64,000 bases of DNA, taken from the NCBI GenBank assembly GCA_027563935.2, contig JANVAS020000222.1, positions 4,898,001 through 4,962,000 of the forward strand, read 5' to 3'. Below the pieces are notes generated by a model that saw nothing but the letters and a program-made list of their open reading frames with translations, was not told the origin of the DNA and searched no databases. Of the stretch, positions 56,501-64,000 are shown piece by piece (the first letter of the stretch is position 1; the number at the start of each line of letters is the position of its first letter). Both the position numbers and the translations under genes were made by a program. This stretch comes from Costus lasius. Its lineage: Eukaryota > Streptophyta > Magnoliopsida > Zingiberales > Costaceae.

Positions 56501-59500
56501 AAAGACAATGGTGTTAAAGAAGCCTACGCGATAAGAGGACAATTATGGTCATGACAAAGTTTGAAAAACCGGTCTTCACCACCCGGTATGCTGATACAAG
56601 TGGTACATATCAATCTAAGATCACTCTGGTAATAATTAATATAGTGTCAATCCATCCAATACCCATATATCATAATGTCATTATGTTCGGTATATACCAA
56701 TCAAAGATAGGGCTACTATACCAGTATAGACCGATATTTTAAACCTTTGGGTGATGATAAACCTATAATGGGCATAAGTGCTATGATGGCTCAGTGACAA
56801 GTACAATAAAACTTGATGATAAAGATGTAGTAATAGAATAGGTGTCAACTAAGAATAAAAGTAGATGTATCAATAATTCAGAACCGGCCCAACACCTTCC
56901 AATTTGAAGGGTTTATTCTATTCAAACTGGACCCAGTCCAAGGACTAGCTCAATTCAGTAAGGGGGAGAGATTGGGTTTTAGGGCTAGGGAAGGGGAAAA
57001 GAGGGAATGTTACTGTTTTACTTCTTTTAATTATGCTATTATTACTATAACTCATCTTAGTATGAAGGTAATGATCTTTTCTATGAAATCCTATAAAACA
57101 TATCATGCTTGTACAGGTAATATATATGCTGAAACCGAAGCAAAGAGGGAATAAAAACACATGAAGGATCCAAAAGGCATAATTAGGGTTAGAAAACAAG
57201 ATTAGATCATAATCTCACTACCATAAAAGAATCCCCTTTAAAGGGCGAAAAGGTAAGTAAAAGGGAGAGAATAAGCCATTAGTGTCTATAAATATGCCAA
57301 AGTAAAAACCTCTAAAATAAGAAAAAGGGGAAGAAGTGGACAGTAGGTAGCTTTGGTGAAAGAAAAGGAGCAATCGGTGGCTTGGGTGAAAAAAGGAGTG
57401 GCAATAAGGAAAAGTTAAAGGAGGTGGAAAGGGGAGAGATGGTGGTGGAACCCAATGAATGGAAGGGGTGGGCAGTGATAAGCAAAGAGAAAAAAACTCA
57501 TGCTTTAATACCTAAGTTGAAATAAAAGATTCAACTATAGATGATAGGAGATACAAGTATATAGAAGTTATAACATATATAAACCAATAAAATGACTATC
57601 CAATAAGGCCCCAAATACTTAATATTATTATTATAGACTATAAGAAATAATAAGCAGAAACACACATGAGGATAAAAATACATCAAACCAAAGTCTTTCA
57701 AGATCTAAAATGTTGCTCCATAGGCAAAAGAGAAAACATTAGAGCACAAGAACTTCATACATGCCAAAGTGCAACCAAGTTCTTAATCCTACAAATAAAA
57801 GCTATATAAGAGTAGTTATAGCGATGTTTTTTTATCTTGTATACTAAGCGCCTAAGCAGTAAGTGCCTAACAAGGAGCAGTTCGAGACAAATACACAGAG
57901 CTCATTGTCATAGCACTTGGTATTGGAACATCCATGTGTTAATACACCTAGTACTTACCAGTCCAAAGATTAAAATCCGTGGTTTACAATGAGAATAGAA
58001 CAAAGTAAAACATAACATCAATCCAGAGAAATGCACATGGATATTTGGAAATAGTATATGAATGTTTAAACAAAATAAAATATTATTATACCATGAACTT
58101 TCTAAATAGTAACATGCATGATAATCATAATAGTAACATGCATGATAATCATCTCAAGAATGTTATAATGAAAATGAACAAAACCAAATAGAGGATAAGA
58201 AAATGGAATAGTTATCAAAACCTGAGCTGAAGAGAGATTAAAATAAGCAGCTAATGATGCTCTTGATTGAGGGGATACAGAAACAACAACACTATCCCCA
58301 GAATTGATGTGAGCCATAAATTCTGCCAAACTTTGCTTCTCAAGCATAATAGTCTCAGCAGAAGTTACACAACCACTGCAAAATAACATTCTAATCAATC
58401 AACAAAAAAATTTGCCCAACAATGCGCTTGTCAAATTTATGATTGCACATTAATAATTAGATTGATTAGTACAACAGATATATTGAAGAAGAGCTTTACT
58501 GATGAAGTTCTCAATAGTCATTAAACAAGATATAACAGTAACTAAACTCATCATATAACAATATAAATTATCAACAATGGATTGCCAACAATTAAGTAGA
58601 TCCATTTTTTTTTTCATAAAGAAAAGAGATGTTTCACCCGACCATGATTGTCACAATTACTAATATATATTAAAAGACATAGAAAAGACTCGGATCAACA
58701 ATCTTTTTTCTTCAAAAAGAAAAGAGGCGTCGTACCGATGACACCAAATTTTATAGTGTTTTTCATACATATTTATTACAAATTTGTGTCATATTTTTCT
58801 CAATTTATATTAAAATTAAATAAAAATTATTATATATTGCAAAAAAATTTTGTTTCTTTATTTTTGTGACTGTTTAGGAAAAAGACCTAAAAATAGGCAA
58901 ATTTGAAGATATTTTATCGCTGTAATATTCAAGGCATCAAAAAGGACTATTACAAGAAATTTGGAGCCTAAAACGGAACGAAAATTATTGACAGTGATCA
59001 CCGGCGATGATTCTCGAGCAATGAAAGATTTTGTGAGATTTAAAATTAAAATAATACTTTCCAAAGAGAAACAAGATCACACCTCAATTTTCAGCTAAAA
59101 ATAATCAACTTCAAAATCATGGCTATGATTGTAATCACCTCCCATGATTACAAAAATCAACCCATTTCCAGCAGACCATGGTCGATCAAAGCCAAGAGGG
59201 CATCAATGGAGGCAAAACCCATATTTCACCATCGGGCAATCGTAGCCGAAAGGATACGAGAAATTGATTCGTGAAATTCATTTAGAAGGAAGTCACAAGA
59301 GTGTAGAAAAGTTTCTGCTTTAAATCTTGTCAAAATCCATCATGGATGAGAGAGATCTAAGTCAAAACATCAGCATCGCAAGCACGGAAGAAGCTGAGAT
59401 CACAAATACAATCACGCAATCACGGGCAGGAGAGAGAAAATATAATTTTTAGCTTATTTTCACAAGGGAGTTGCCTTAATTATTATTTTATTCTTTTCCA

Positions 59501-61232
59501 AGCTGATTGTAAATTTTTACTAGAGTTTAAGATGTTTTTAATGACAATTATCATAGCTTAAACTTATCTTCAGGCTATGGGGAGTAACCCTATAATTTTC
59601 CATTTAGTAATTCATATTTAATATGATTATTATTTTATTTGGGATTCTTAAAGTTCATTGTGTATGATAATGGTGTTTAAATTGCCTGTATTTAGTTTAT
59701 TGCATGTTATAAGGGTTAGGACTAAAAAACTAACTCTTAACTTATAACTCACTAAGTATACTTATAAGGACTAGAGTACGAAAATAGCTAGATTATATAA
59801 TTTAATTAGTGGAAACTGATTTACATATGATATTTTAGAACTTTTAATTAAATTACTATGGAAACTATGACATGAACTGAAATGTGACTTCCAGTTTTAG
59901 AACTCTATAATTAACTTTATAACTACTAAACTATGAAAGTAGCTAGGTTATATAGGGATAAAATAATCTATAATTGAGCTTAATGATGTTAACACAATAT
60001 TTCTTGCATCTATTACTTCCAATCTTTTTTGCTATTTCTCTACTCAAATAAAACATTAACTCATACTTATTTTTTTCTTTTTTTTCTATACTTATAGTGT
60101 TTAGTTGAAGCATATGCAAACAGCTGTTATAATGGAGATTGTTAACATGTTAATTTTGTCACAATGCTTAAAATGAAAGATAGTGATGATATATTTATAA
60201 CAATTGTGAACTCTCATACCTGCATGCCAAACAGTCCTTCAATGAAATTTTGACAGCTTCATTATGTGATGGTTCGCTAATAGATTTGCCCTTCTCCTAG
60301 TTCAAAATAAAGATAATAATAAGATAATAAGACATTGATGAACAAGAGAGCATGGCTAAGCCACTTGTCAGTCATCTTCATTGAGTCAATTGTGTTAAAG
60401 CTTAGTTTCTCTTAAGAATAGCTGAAAAAAATGGTATGAGAATATAACTCAGGACAATATTACAGTAAACATTCTTTTAATGTTTTCTAATTTGAAACCA
60501 ATGGATTCTAAAAGCTGACCTAAGTGCACAACAATTCAATATATGTGGTTAATTGCAATTGATGTATCACATCACAGAGTAGAAAAGCAATGATTCCCCA
60601 CTATAGCCGCTCATTTATGTTGTTGTCATGTGTCAAAAAAATCTATAGATGTAGTTCATAAAAATCAATCTTCTATAGTTACTAGGTAGGAAGATTGCTT
60701 TTAGTGGAACTAAAATGGAGTGTATCTTGGGCTTACCCTTTTAGTTCTTTGCATGCATGCATCACAAATTCAATAAAAAAACCAGGTCAGATCATCTTTG
60801 CACCAAGAAATATTAACTAAAATCTAACGCCATAAAAATTGCTCAGGATCTACTTTTAAACTGTTCCACCATGTACACTACAGTAATCCTAAGTCTTTTC
60901 CATCAAATAGATTATATCCTATAATATTATAAAAATAGTTATGTTTGAAAATTTTACTATTTAAATTATTAATCAAGCATTTCTGTTGCAAATTTTCATC
61001 AAATAAAAACCTGTAGACATGATTTAGAAATTATTACCAAAGTTATATAAGCAGAATTGTAAAATTGAATTTTGTTGACCACCTGTGTTTCCTAAATTTA
61101 ATTCATGAAATTGATGTGAAACCTAAATATCTTCAATGCTCAAAATGAACTAAAAGATTGAGTGTGAATAAAAGGGCACCATGTCTTGGAATTTACTAAA
61201 TTGTTCCACTTTCAACAAATTTACTCTGTGTC

Positions 61233-61274
<42 letters not shown>

Positions 61275-63726
61275 AAGATAGAGAGCGAGAAAGTTGAAAT
61301 TTCATGTATGTTGCACCAATGTAACAAAGTGTGAATTAGCACAGAGAGAAATACACCCCTATAGTGACACTGTACCAATTTTCTAGCTTCAATTATAGAA
61401 ACTTCCTCTATATGTCATGATGCACTGGAATGAAGAACAGTATGGAAATATTGTCATTGTATAGGAGTAGCATATTCAAGCCTAACTAAACCTTACGGAT
61501 GGTATCTACTGAAAAATAAATGTACACCAAAATTGATTTTTATCTTACCAATAAATAGAAAGGTTGTTTTTGTTAGGGGATCAGCATCATACAATGTCAC
61601 AAAATAAAATAAAATAAAATAAAATTTCCCTCCCCACCAAGGATTCATGCGAAGTGAAAACCAACTAGTAGTTCCATTCTTCCCTTTTTAGAGTGTGAGA
61701 TCGAATCTTCATAGCAAGAACACTCAAGGACCTCACCTCTATGATATTCACCCAAAAGATTAAATAAAGCCTCCTCTATCCACTCTCAAGTGTTAGAGAC
61801 AAAGTCTCTTCTCTTGAGCAACACAAAAAGAAGATCTCTTGTTCTTGTTTTTTCATTGAGCAATATCATGTCTCCATTTTTATAGAAGTGGTACATGGAA
61901 ATAAAAACCTAAAGTTTTTCCATAGTTTTTGTAGTGGCCGCATTTACTATGATTAGGCAACATCACATGCTTTAGAAACAAGCGTTGACATGGTTCATGA
62001 CTCCACATGACCATATGACTCGGTCCAAGCCTTCACAGTTCACACCTTCATCTATAAGGTATAGATAAAATTCAAATTAAATACTTTAATTCAATTGTGC
62101 AAAAACAAAAAATGTTGCATTTTTGGTTCGAAACAATGATCTACTATCACTTGTATCACCTTTATACTAGACTTTATCTTAATTGAGACTAATACAATCT
62201 TAGTATTCGCCTTAGTAGGTCCTTTTGATCTTTACAGTAACAATATAATATTATTATAATATCACAATCCGTAAGTAATGTTTAGTGACACATCATTGCT
62301 ACATAAGTTACAAGACTATCGAGATCCATCATAACTTTCCTATAATAATGGTTTTATATAGTTTAATTCTTTTGTTCTTGAAATCAAGATTTAATACAAG
62401 TCATAAAATATATCGTACTTGTATAATTTAATCTTTATATTTCTCAATTTCCAAGTAAATTAATATAATAAATACATCTCAAATTGAACATGCCCATGTA
62501 TTTTAATCCCATTTTATCAAGGAGCCTAAGATACCAACACTCCAGTTATATATATAGGTGATGTTTAACTATATCAAAATATATGACTAGCCATGTAAGA
62601 ATCTATGATGGCCTCAAGTATATGGATCGAATACACTATTATCATAATGAGAAGACTTATAATATTTATATAATAATCCATATGGCATTCTCATGGCAAA
62701 TCTATTTAGTATATTGTTCTTTAATGTATACCTATTTGTTAACATGATATCTCATATTACAACTCATCAAATACTACATATACTAGTCTCAACATATTAT
62801 TGTTGTCACAATCCATAATGCTTGACTAGAGACATTCAAGAATAATTATATTATTCCAAAGACATTATTAAAGTCACCTCTATTATATATAATCGATAAT
62901 ACATTTATTAAAATATAAATATAAACATAATAAAATATATGCTAAAATCATCATTTAATGATTGATGTTTGGGGAATACCCTAAGACTTTACAAAAAAAA
63001 AATTGTTAAAAACAAAGCTTGCAACAGAGTTAGTAGTATTCCAACTTCTTACAAAAATAACAAACTAGATAACCAGATATATGAAGAGATATGATATAAC
63101 AACCTATATTATCTAAGTGAATTCTAACTCAGACTGATTTTCTCACTCTGATCCACCAAGTACGCATTAAACAATCAAATATCCAAATAAACTGAAACAA
63201 TACACTTAATGAAAATATCATTATTTTAACTACCCTCCTGTACCAATTACTCTTAAATAGATCAATAAAAGATCTTATTCTTTCTTCCTTTCCAAGTGCG
63301 TGCAACAAAAACAAAAACTTACAGAAGGGGATCCTTTGCCATAATAGGCAAAGGGTACTGGTGATAGGGGGCTCAGATCAGGGATTTAAACTAACCCCAA
63401 TTACAGCTCAATAAATTTATTTTGTACAAGGGAGAAAAACACCCCAGTAAGTCAGCTCAATAGCGGCCAAAAGGAAGTATATGTCGGATAATGAAGCAGA
63501 ACAAGCAAGAAACAGTAAGAATCTTCCACAAACTAAGAATCAATCAAGGAGAGCAGCCGTTGGCTAGGGTATGCATCTTCCACAAACTCCGAAGGCGGAA
63601 CTCGAATACCTCTGTTTTGTCGCGCTTTGACTTTATAGCCTTGAGGGAAACGACGCAGTCCTGTGACGGCGCGATGAAATCATTTAGATCAGCAAGCCGC
63701 AGCGCCGGCGAGAACCTCTCCGACAT
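32424..63726 (-). CDS. NAR1: NAR1, cytosolic iron-sulfur assembly protein (11 exons, 31 kb)
   Basis: Eleven exons join without a stop to 470 codons, close to the length of other plant NAR1 proteins. Exons, 5' to 3': 63726-63610, 60296-60220, 58375-58222, 49885-49720, 35362-35236, 34682-34505, 34414-34365, 34094-33923, 33841-33715, 33632-33541, 32576-32424. All introns are GT-AG. The N-terminal [4Fe-4S] ligands are C24, C61, C64 and C67. The C-terminal cluster ligands are C170 (SSACPG), C226 (VMPCYDKK), C387 and C391 (MACPSGC). These are the eight cysteines expected of the family, which resembles Fe-only hydrogenase but lacks hydrogenase activity. NAR1 passes Fe-S clusters from the cytosolic scaffold to the CIA targeting complex, serving DNA polymerases, helicases and other apoproteins. 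The chain ends in Trp, as in homologues, where the C-terminal aromatic residue contacts the targeting complex. Introns 3 (8336 bp) and 4 (14357 bp) are swollen by retrotransposons. Confidence 0.96.
33541..33632 (-). CDS. NAR1: NAR1 exon 10 (residues 390-420)
   Basis: Acceptor TGTCAG|GAT, donor GAT|GTAAGT. Begins [16 protein letters not shown] with ligand C391, completing the C-terminal cluster. Confidence 0.94.
33715..33841 (-). CDS. NAR1: NAR1 exon 9 (residues 348-389)
   Basis: Acceptor TTTTTTCAG|GTGG, donor TCAG|GTACTA. Encodes [17 protein letters not shown] and EVMACPS with ligand C387. The donor is followed by an 82-bp intron. Confidence 0.95.
33923..34094 (-). CDS. NAR1: NAR1 exon 8 (residues 290-347)
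   Basis: Acceptor ATCAG|GTTG, donor GAA|GTTTGT. Carries [15 protein letters not shown] and [13 protein letters not shown], conserved around the large-subunit-like fold. Confidence 0.94.
34365..34414 (-). CDS. NAR1: NAR1 exon 7 (residues 274-289)
   Basis: A 50-bp exon, acceptor GATGCAG|TCA, donor GA|GTAAGC. Encodes [15 protein letters not shown]. Found by family resemblance and phase agreement with both neighbours. Confidence 0.88.
34505..34682 (-). CDS. NAR1: NAR1 exon 6 (residues 214-273)
   Basis: Acceptor GTATAG|GCC, donor CAG|GTTCG. Contains [15 protein letters not shown] with ligand C226 and ends [16 protein letters not shown]. Confidence 0.95.
35236..35362 (-). CDS. NAR1: NAR1 exon 5 (residues 172-213)
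   Basis: Acceptor ATCCAG|GTTGG, donor GAG|GTAAG. Encodes [19 protein letters not shown] and SPQQTMGS, part of the hydrogenase-like core around the C-terminal cluster. Confidence 0.95.
35796..37215 (-). mobile_element. Decayed small copia-like element in NAR1 intron 4
   Basis: Two ~130-bp blocks are in direct orientation, about 35796-35932 and 37091-37215. They share TTGTGAATA, a pair of (A/T)TCTA-AACCT...AGGTCTTGA words and AATAATATTATTATTTA. Next to the left block is CTCCACCTCAAAATTAGTGCATA, which on the - strand reads as a polypurine tract (TGAGGTGGAG) of the type that precedes copia 3' LTRs. The ~1.15 kb between them has no polymerase reading. I saw no clear target duplication or primer site. 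Confidence 0.4.
37216..41010. other. NAR1 intron 4, sequence without recognised features
   Basis: AT-rich intron sequence left of the gypsy insertion. A segment at about 37840-38560 has more even base composition and could be an old transposon fragment, but no domain can be read in it. Confidence 0.3.
41011..41015. repeat. Target site duplication ATAAG (left) of gypsy element
   Basis: ATAAG directly precedes the TG of the left LTR and recurs at 48171-48175 directly after the final CA of the right LTR. Confidence 0.92.
41036..41365 (+). pseudogene. U3-embedded frame of 5' LTR, interrupted copy
   Basis: An ATG 21 bases into the LTR opens 109 codons with the same type of sequence as 46735-47448, including a GHGQAV module. 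It stops at a TAG where the module palindrome reads CACGGCTAGGCCGTG, a single C-to-T change turning Gln into a stop. A deletion downstream also changes frame. Confidence 0.5.
41927..41934 (+). promoter_or_regulatory. TATA box of gypsy 5' LTR
   Basis: TATAAAAG, preceded ~40 bp upstream by CTCATGTGAG. The same arrangement recurs at 46269-46276, at 47646-47653 and, less exactly, at 52189-52196, which supports a working promoter in the ancestors of all four copies. Confidence 0.75.
42456..42467 (+). promoter_or_regulatory. Primer binding site (tRNA-Met type) of gypsy element
   Basis: TGGTATCAGAGG, 5 bases after the LTR end; complementary to initiator tRNA-Met. Confidence 0.85.
42565..45800 (+). 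pseudogene. Gypsy gag-pol remnant (gag, protease, RT, RNase H; no integrase)
   Basis: Gag starts at an ATG at 42565, shifts frame near 42900, meets a stop at 43070, and continues to a CCHC knuckle ([14 protein letters not shown], about 43629-43670). Protease, in another frame, has a DEGSS motif where DSGSS is usual (about 43912). Stops at 44040 and 44343 precede reverse transcriptase, which shows [29 protein letters not shown] text and, after a stop at 44955, [12 protein letters not shown] frame change near 45150 leads to RNase H with [18 protein letters not shown] and a final ADALSR. The sequence leaves the gypsy pattern right after this, where integrase should begin. At least four stops and three frame changes make it non-coding today. 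Confidence 0.88.
45830..46636 (+). repeat. Fragment of a second, related LTR inside the gypsy element
   Basis: Contains TGTAACCACCCCTCATGTGAG-like text, then TATAAAAG at 46269-46276 and a GC-rich R-U5-like stretch. This matches the plan of the flanking LTRs (CTCATGTGAG, then TATAAAAG) but the sequence is strongly diverged. It replaces the integrase region and runs straight into the 3' LTR modules. Confidence 0.55.
46637..48170 (+). repeat. 3' LTR of gypsy element (5' end replaced)
   Basis: From about 46637 the sequence aligns with 41130 onward in the 5' LTR and continues to the shared end GCTGCGTCA at 48170. TATAAAAG lies at 47646-47653. It carries two extra U3 modules and lacks the first ~113 bp of the 5' LTR. 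Substitutions between the aligned parts are moderately frequent, so the insertion is clearly older than the copia element. Confidence 0.85.
46735..47448 (+). CDS. U3-embedded HGQAV-repeat open frame (3' LTR)
   Basis: The + strand frame is open from 46630 (no ATG there) to a TAG at 47446-47448; the first ATG is 46735, giving 237 aa. It has repeated modules ending KHGQAV, each with a preceding EH(G/S)R(A/D) element and TLPVK(V/F) spacer. A basic segment [13 protein letters not shown] follows and the frame ends in a Cys-rich tail, [11 protein letters not shown]. Basic segments of this RRSxRxxxPPxRF type also occur between integrase and RT in copia polyproteins. The frame lies wholly in U3, upstream of TATAAAAG at 47646. 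Long open frames exist on the opposite strand too, because the modules are palindromic. Function is unknown and translation is unproven. Confidence 0.4.
   Translation: MTKDTAVTRSGKHAKDSTTRSTAMTLPVKVSANFDAPEHGRACKHGQAVLPSVDFDPKSTARSMAVTLPVKVSADLDAPEHGRAPKHGQAVTAAVKSDPTMTLPVKFLASNPDTEHSRDAKHGQAVLSPRKWKETVPLPVRRSQRSSHPPDRFVSATSPSTATMCPVRSLHMASPASTTSLHPHNITPRIQGPHQDPTTDCYNNRILNSAQETATNVQNQPTISCFCCFVVACSEMV
48171..48175. repeat. Target site duplication ATAAG (right) of gypsy element
   Basis: Exact copy of 41011-41015 directly after the LTR end. Confidence 0.92.
48176..49719 (-). other. NAR1 intron 4, part next to exon 4
   Basis: AT-rich intron sequence containing no recognised element or RNA. 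It includes the donor region of exon 4 at its high end. Confidence 0.5.
49720..49885 (-). CDS. NAR1: NAR1 exon 4 (residues 117-171)
   Basis: Acceptor TTTCAG|GTTTTC, donor CCAG|GTAATT. Encodes [19 protein letters not shown] and SSACP with ligand C170. Separated from exon 3 by 8.3 kb and from exon 5 by 14.4 kb of transposon-rich intron. Confidence 0.95.
51179..51183. repeat. Target site duplication AACTT (left) of solo LTR
   Basis: AACTT before TG at 51184; the identical AACTT follows the LTR at 52848-52852. Confidence 0.88.
51244..52011 (+). CDS. U3-embedded HGQAV-repeat open frame (solo LTR)
   Basis: An ATG 60 bases into the LTR opens 255 codons. Seven or so modules of the type (K/E/N/G)HGQAV, some degenerate (IHEQAV, HGHEQGM), are spaced about 15-25 residues apart in the N-terminal 150 residues. 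They are followed by [13 protein letters not shown] and a Cys-rich end, [11 protein letters not shown]. The same three-part plan occurs at 46735-47448, although the DNA has diverged strongly. A 289-codon frame runs on the opposite strand here, so openness alone is weak evidence. The whole frame lies in U3. Confidence 0.4.
   Translation: MSLQAKHGQAVRPDTGVIGSANFGNPEHGHAHGHEQGMIGLATSGDPEHGQAVFVLAKDEKNGDLRRERNHGQAVFASVEPGDSSHERAPIHEQAVFAPAKPGDSNHGHSSGHGQAVPASTDTRTPDHGRVHQHGQAVFAPEDLMKHRPHFDVHHPPYHVVPPHDDPKEPNKVTTRRSQRQSKPPDRFMGIISPLSIHTEVVQPKHTTNRPPEGPTPNGPHSHISNTTQERAATVVTQPTTSKFCCFVAVCSERV
52189..52196 (+). promoter_or_regulatory. TATA box of solo LTR
   Basis: TATAAAAG in the context TCTTGTCC-TATAAAAG-AGGAGGTTGAGG, matching the 41927 and 47646 copies. 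Confidence 0.7.
52848..52852. repeat. Target site duplication AACTT (right) of solo LTR
   Basis: Exact copy of 51179-51183. Confidence 0.88.
53359..53539 (-). repeat. 3' LTR of gag-only element
   Basis: 181 bp; shares CACCGGTGAGAA and ACTTCGACACTCTACTCTAA with 54968-55163. An AGCATACCCTAAT-type word is also common to both. Confidence 0.85.
53640..54495 (-). pseudogene. Gypsy-type gag remnant of the gag-only element
   Basis: Read on the - strand from an ATG at 54491, an N-terminal coiled-coil-like segment ([20 protein letters not shown]) precedes the core. The core, near 54240-54050, has the gag pattern [15 protein letters not shown] and a following [14 protein letters not shown] block. Frame changes and stops separate the pieces (for example around 54240 and 54050). 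The tail at 53900-53658 is open but unrecognised. No protease or polymerase is present. Confidence 0.65.
54968..55163 (-). repeat. 5' LTR of gag-only element
   Basis: 196 bp, partner of 53359-53539, longer by small insertions. Several substitutions separate the two copies, so the insertion is not recent. Confidence 0.85.
55169..58221 (-). other. NAR1 intron 3, remaining sequence
   Basis: AT-rich intron sequence. A stretch around 56570-56740 has repeated CCGGT and GGTATA words that look transposon-derived. A 23-bp unit (ATAGTAACATGCATGATAATC) is duplicated at about 58106-58151. No other features were found. Confidence 0.4.
58222..58375 (-). CDS. NAR1: NAR1 exon 3 (residues 65-116)
   Basis: Acceptor TTTTGCAG|T, donor CAG|GTTTTG, phase 2 in and 0 out. 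Completes the CxxCSGC motif (C67) and contains [12 protein letters not shown] and [11 protein letters not shown], hallmarks of the family. Confidence 0.95.
60220..60296 (-). CDS. NAR1: NAR1 exon 2 (residues 40-64)
   Basis: 77 bp, acceptor CTAG|GAG and donor CAG|GTATGA. Ends in [10 protein letters not shown] and gives ligands C61 and C64 of the N-terminal [4Fe-4S] site. Too short to show as an open frame by itself. Intron 2 is 1844 bp. Confidence 0.93.
61232..61274. repeat. TA/GA compound microsatellite
   Basis: A pure TA run of about 20 bp passes directly into a GA run of about 22 bp, in NAR1 intron 1. Confidence 0.9.
61626..62992 (-). mobile_element. Probable old solo copia LTR in NAR1 intron 1
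   Basis: On the - strand the sequence from 62992 reads TGTAAAGTCTTAGGGTATTC, resembling the start of copia LTRs such as TGTTGGGGTATGCC here. It continues through TAGTCAAGCATTATGGATTG and ends near 61626 in a purine-rich, U5-like part. A homopolymer-like A-rich sequence lies at both edges, so a target duplication cannot be verified. Boundaries are approximate. Confidence 0.35.
63610..63726 (-). CDS. NAR1: NAR1 exon 1 (residues 1-39)
   Basis: ATG at 63726. Carries the conserved start (MSERFS, then [12 protein letters not shown]) with cluster ligand C24. It ends phase 0 at GAG|GTATTC. The next in-frame ATG upstream lies in poorly conserved sequence, so this start is preferred. Intron 1 is 3313 bp. 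Confidence 0.93.
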
Positions 63727-64000
63727 ACTGGCCGCAAGAATCAATCCCTCAATCAATCTAGCGATCGAGGAAGGAAGAAATAAAGAAGTAGAGAAGGAAT
63801 TCAATCGGGAATGGGACGCCTAAAAAGATTTCCAAAAGTCCGGGAGGAGTGGGGAAAAGAAAATAAAAAGTCGCTGTCGTGGGAGCGGTAAGAAATATAG
63901 CGGCGAGGAAATTAGCTACGGTTTTGAGGGAAAGAGGACAGTGGAGAGGTAACAAAGAGAAGGGCCTCGGAGATGCGGTCACGGACCGACCTATATATTA
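63727..64000 (-). promoter_or_regulatory. NAR1 5' UTR and core promoter region
   Basis: Upstream of the ATG at 63726, reading on the - strand, the sequence is pyrimidine-rich, as in many plant 5' UTRs. A TATA-like TAATATATAG lies at the very edge (about 63991-64000), roughly 265 bp before the ATG. The window ends here, so the rest of the promoter is not visible. Confidence 0.4.

Noticed and set aside
63491..63823. 110-codon + strand frame near the window end
   Set aside because: It lies opposite NAR1 exon 1 and its promoter, and shows no family resemblance.

Overview
This is a stretch of nuclear DNA from a flowering plant. It has spliced genes with canonical GT-AG introns, plant-type Ty1/copia and Ty3/gypsy LTR retrotransposons, long AT-rich introns and many short tandem repeats. 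I suspect a non-grass monocot with a repeat-rich genome, but nothing here proves the species. Two host genes can be read codon by codon. The first is a group IId WRKY transcription factor on the + strand (14174-15930, 3 exons, 327 aa). The second is NAR1, the cytosolic iron-sulfur cluster assembly protein related to Fe-only hydrogenases, on the - strand (63726 down to 32424, 11 exons, 470 aa, over 31 kb). They are arranged tail to tail.

Layout. 1-3917: no recognisable gene; a diverged triplicated ~190-bp repeat and a GC-rich patch. 3918-12949: a complete, very young copia element with near-identical 1.7-kb LTRs, ATCAT target duplications, a tRNA-Met primer site, a 1294-aa gag-pol frame and a polypurine tract; it ends 1.2 kb upstream of the WRKY start. 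14174-15930: WRKY gene. About 17.5-20.6 kb: remnant copia on the - strand with a 7 x 52-bp hairpin-forming array. 20.6-22.3 kb: broken gypsy gag with a decayed primer site. 22.85-23.65 kb: three ~255-bp units, each ending in a TA microsatellite. 24.7-25.3 kb: ~14 copies of a ~42-bp repeat. 25.7-29.4 kb: direct repeats and two arrays with dimeric structure, including 8 x 83 bp. 32.4-63.7 kb: NAR1, whose introns hold most of the remaining mobile elements.

NAR1 introns 3 and 4 (8.3 and 14.4 kb) carry a decayed small copia-like element (35.8-37.2 kb), a defective gypsy element without integrase (41016-48170, ATAAG duplications, antisense to the gene), a solo LTR of a related gypsy family (51184-52847, AACTT duplications) and a 1.8-kb gag-only element in the sense direction (53359-55163, CTTAC duplications). 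Every NAR1 exon is still open and every splice site canonical, so the gene looks functional despite this load.

The most unusual feature is in the related gypsy LTRs. Their U3 regions, upstream of the TATA box, hold long open frames built from repeated His-Gly-Gln-Ala-Val modules. At the DNA level each module is a perfect 15-bp palindrome, CACGGCCAGGCCGTG, and module number differs between the two LTRs of a single element. This may be an LTR-encoded accessory protein or a structural or regulatory DNA array; the sequence alone does not decide.
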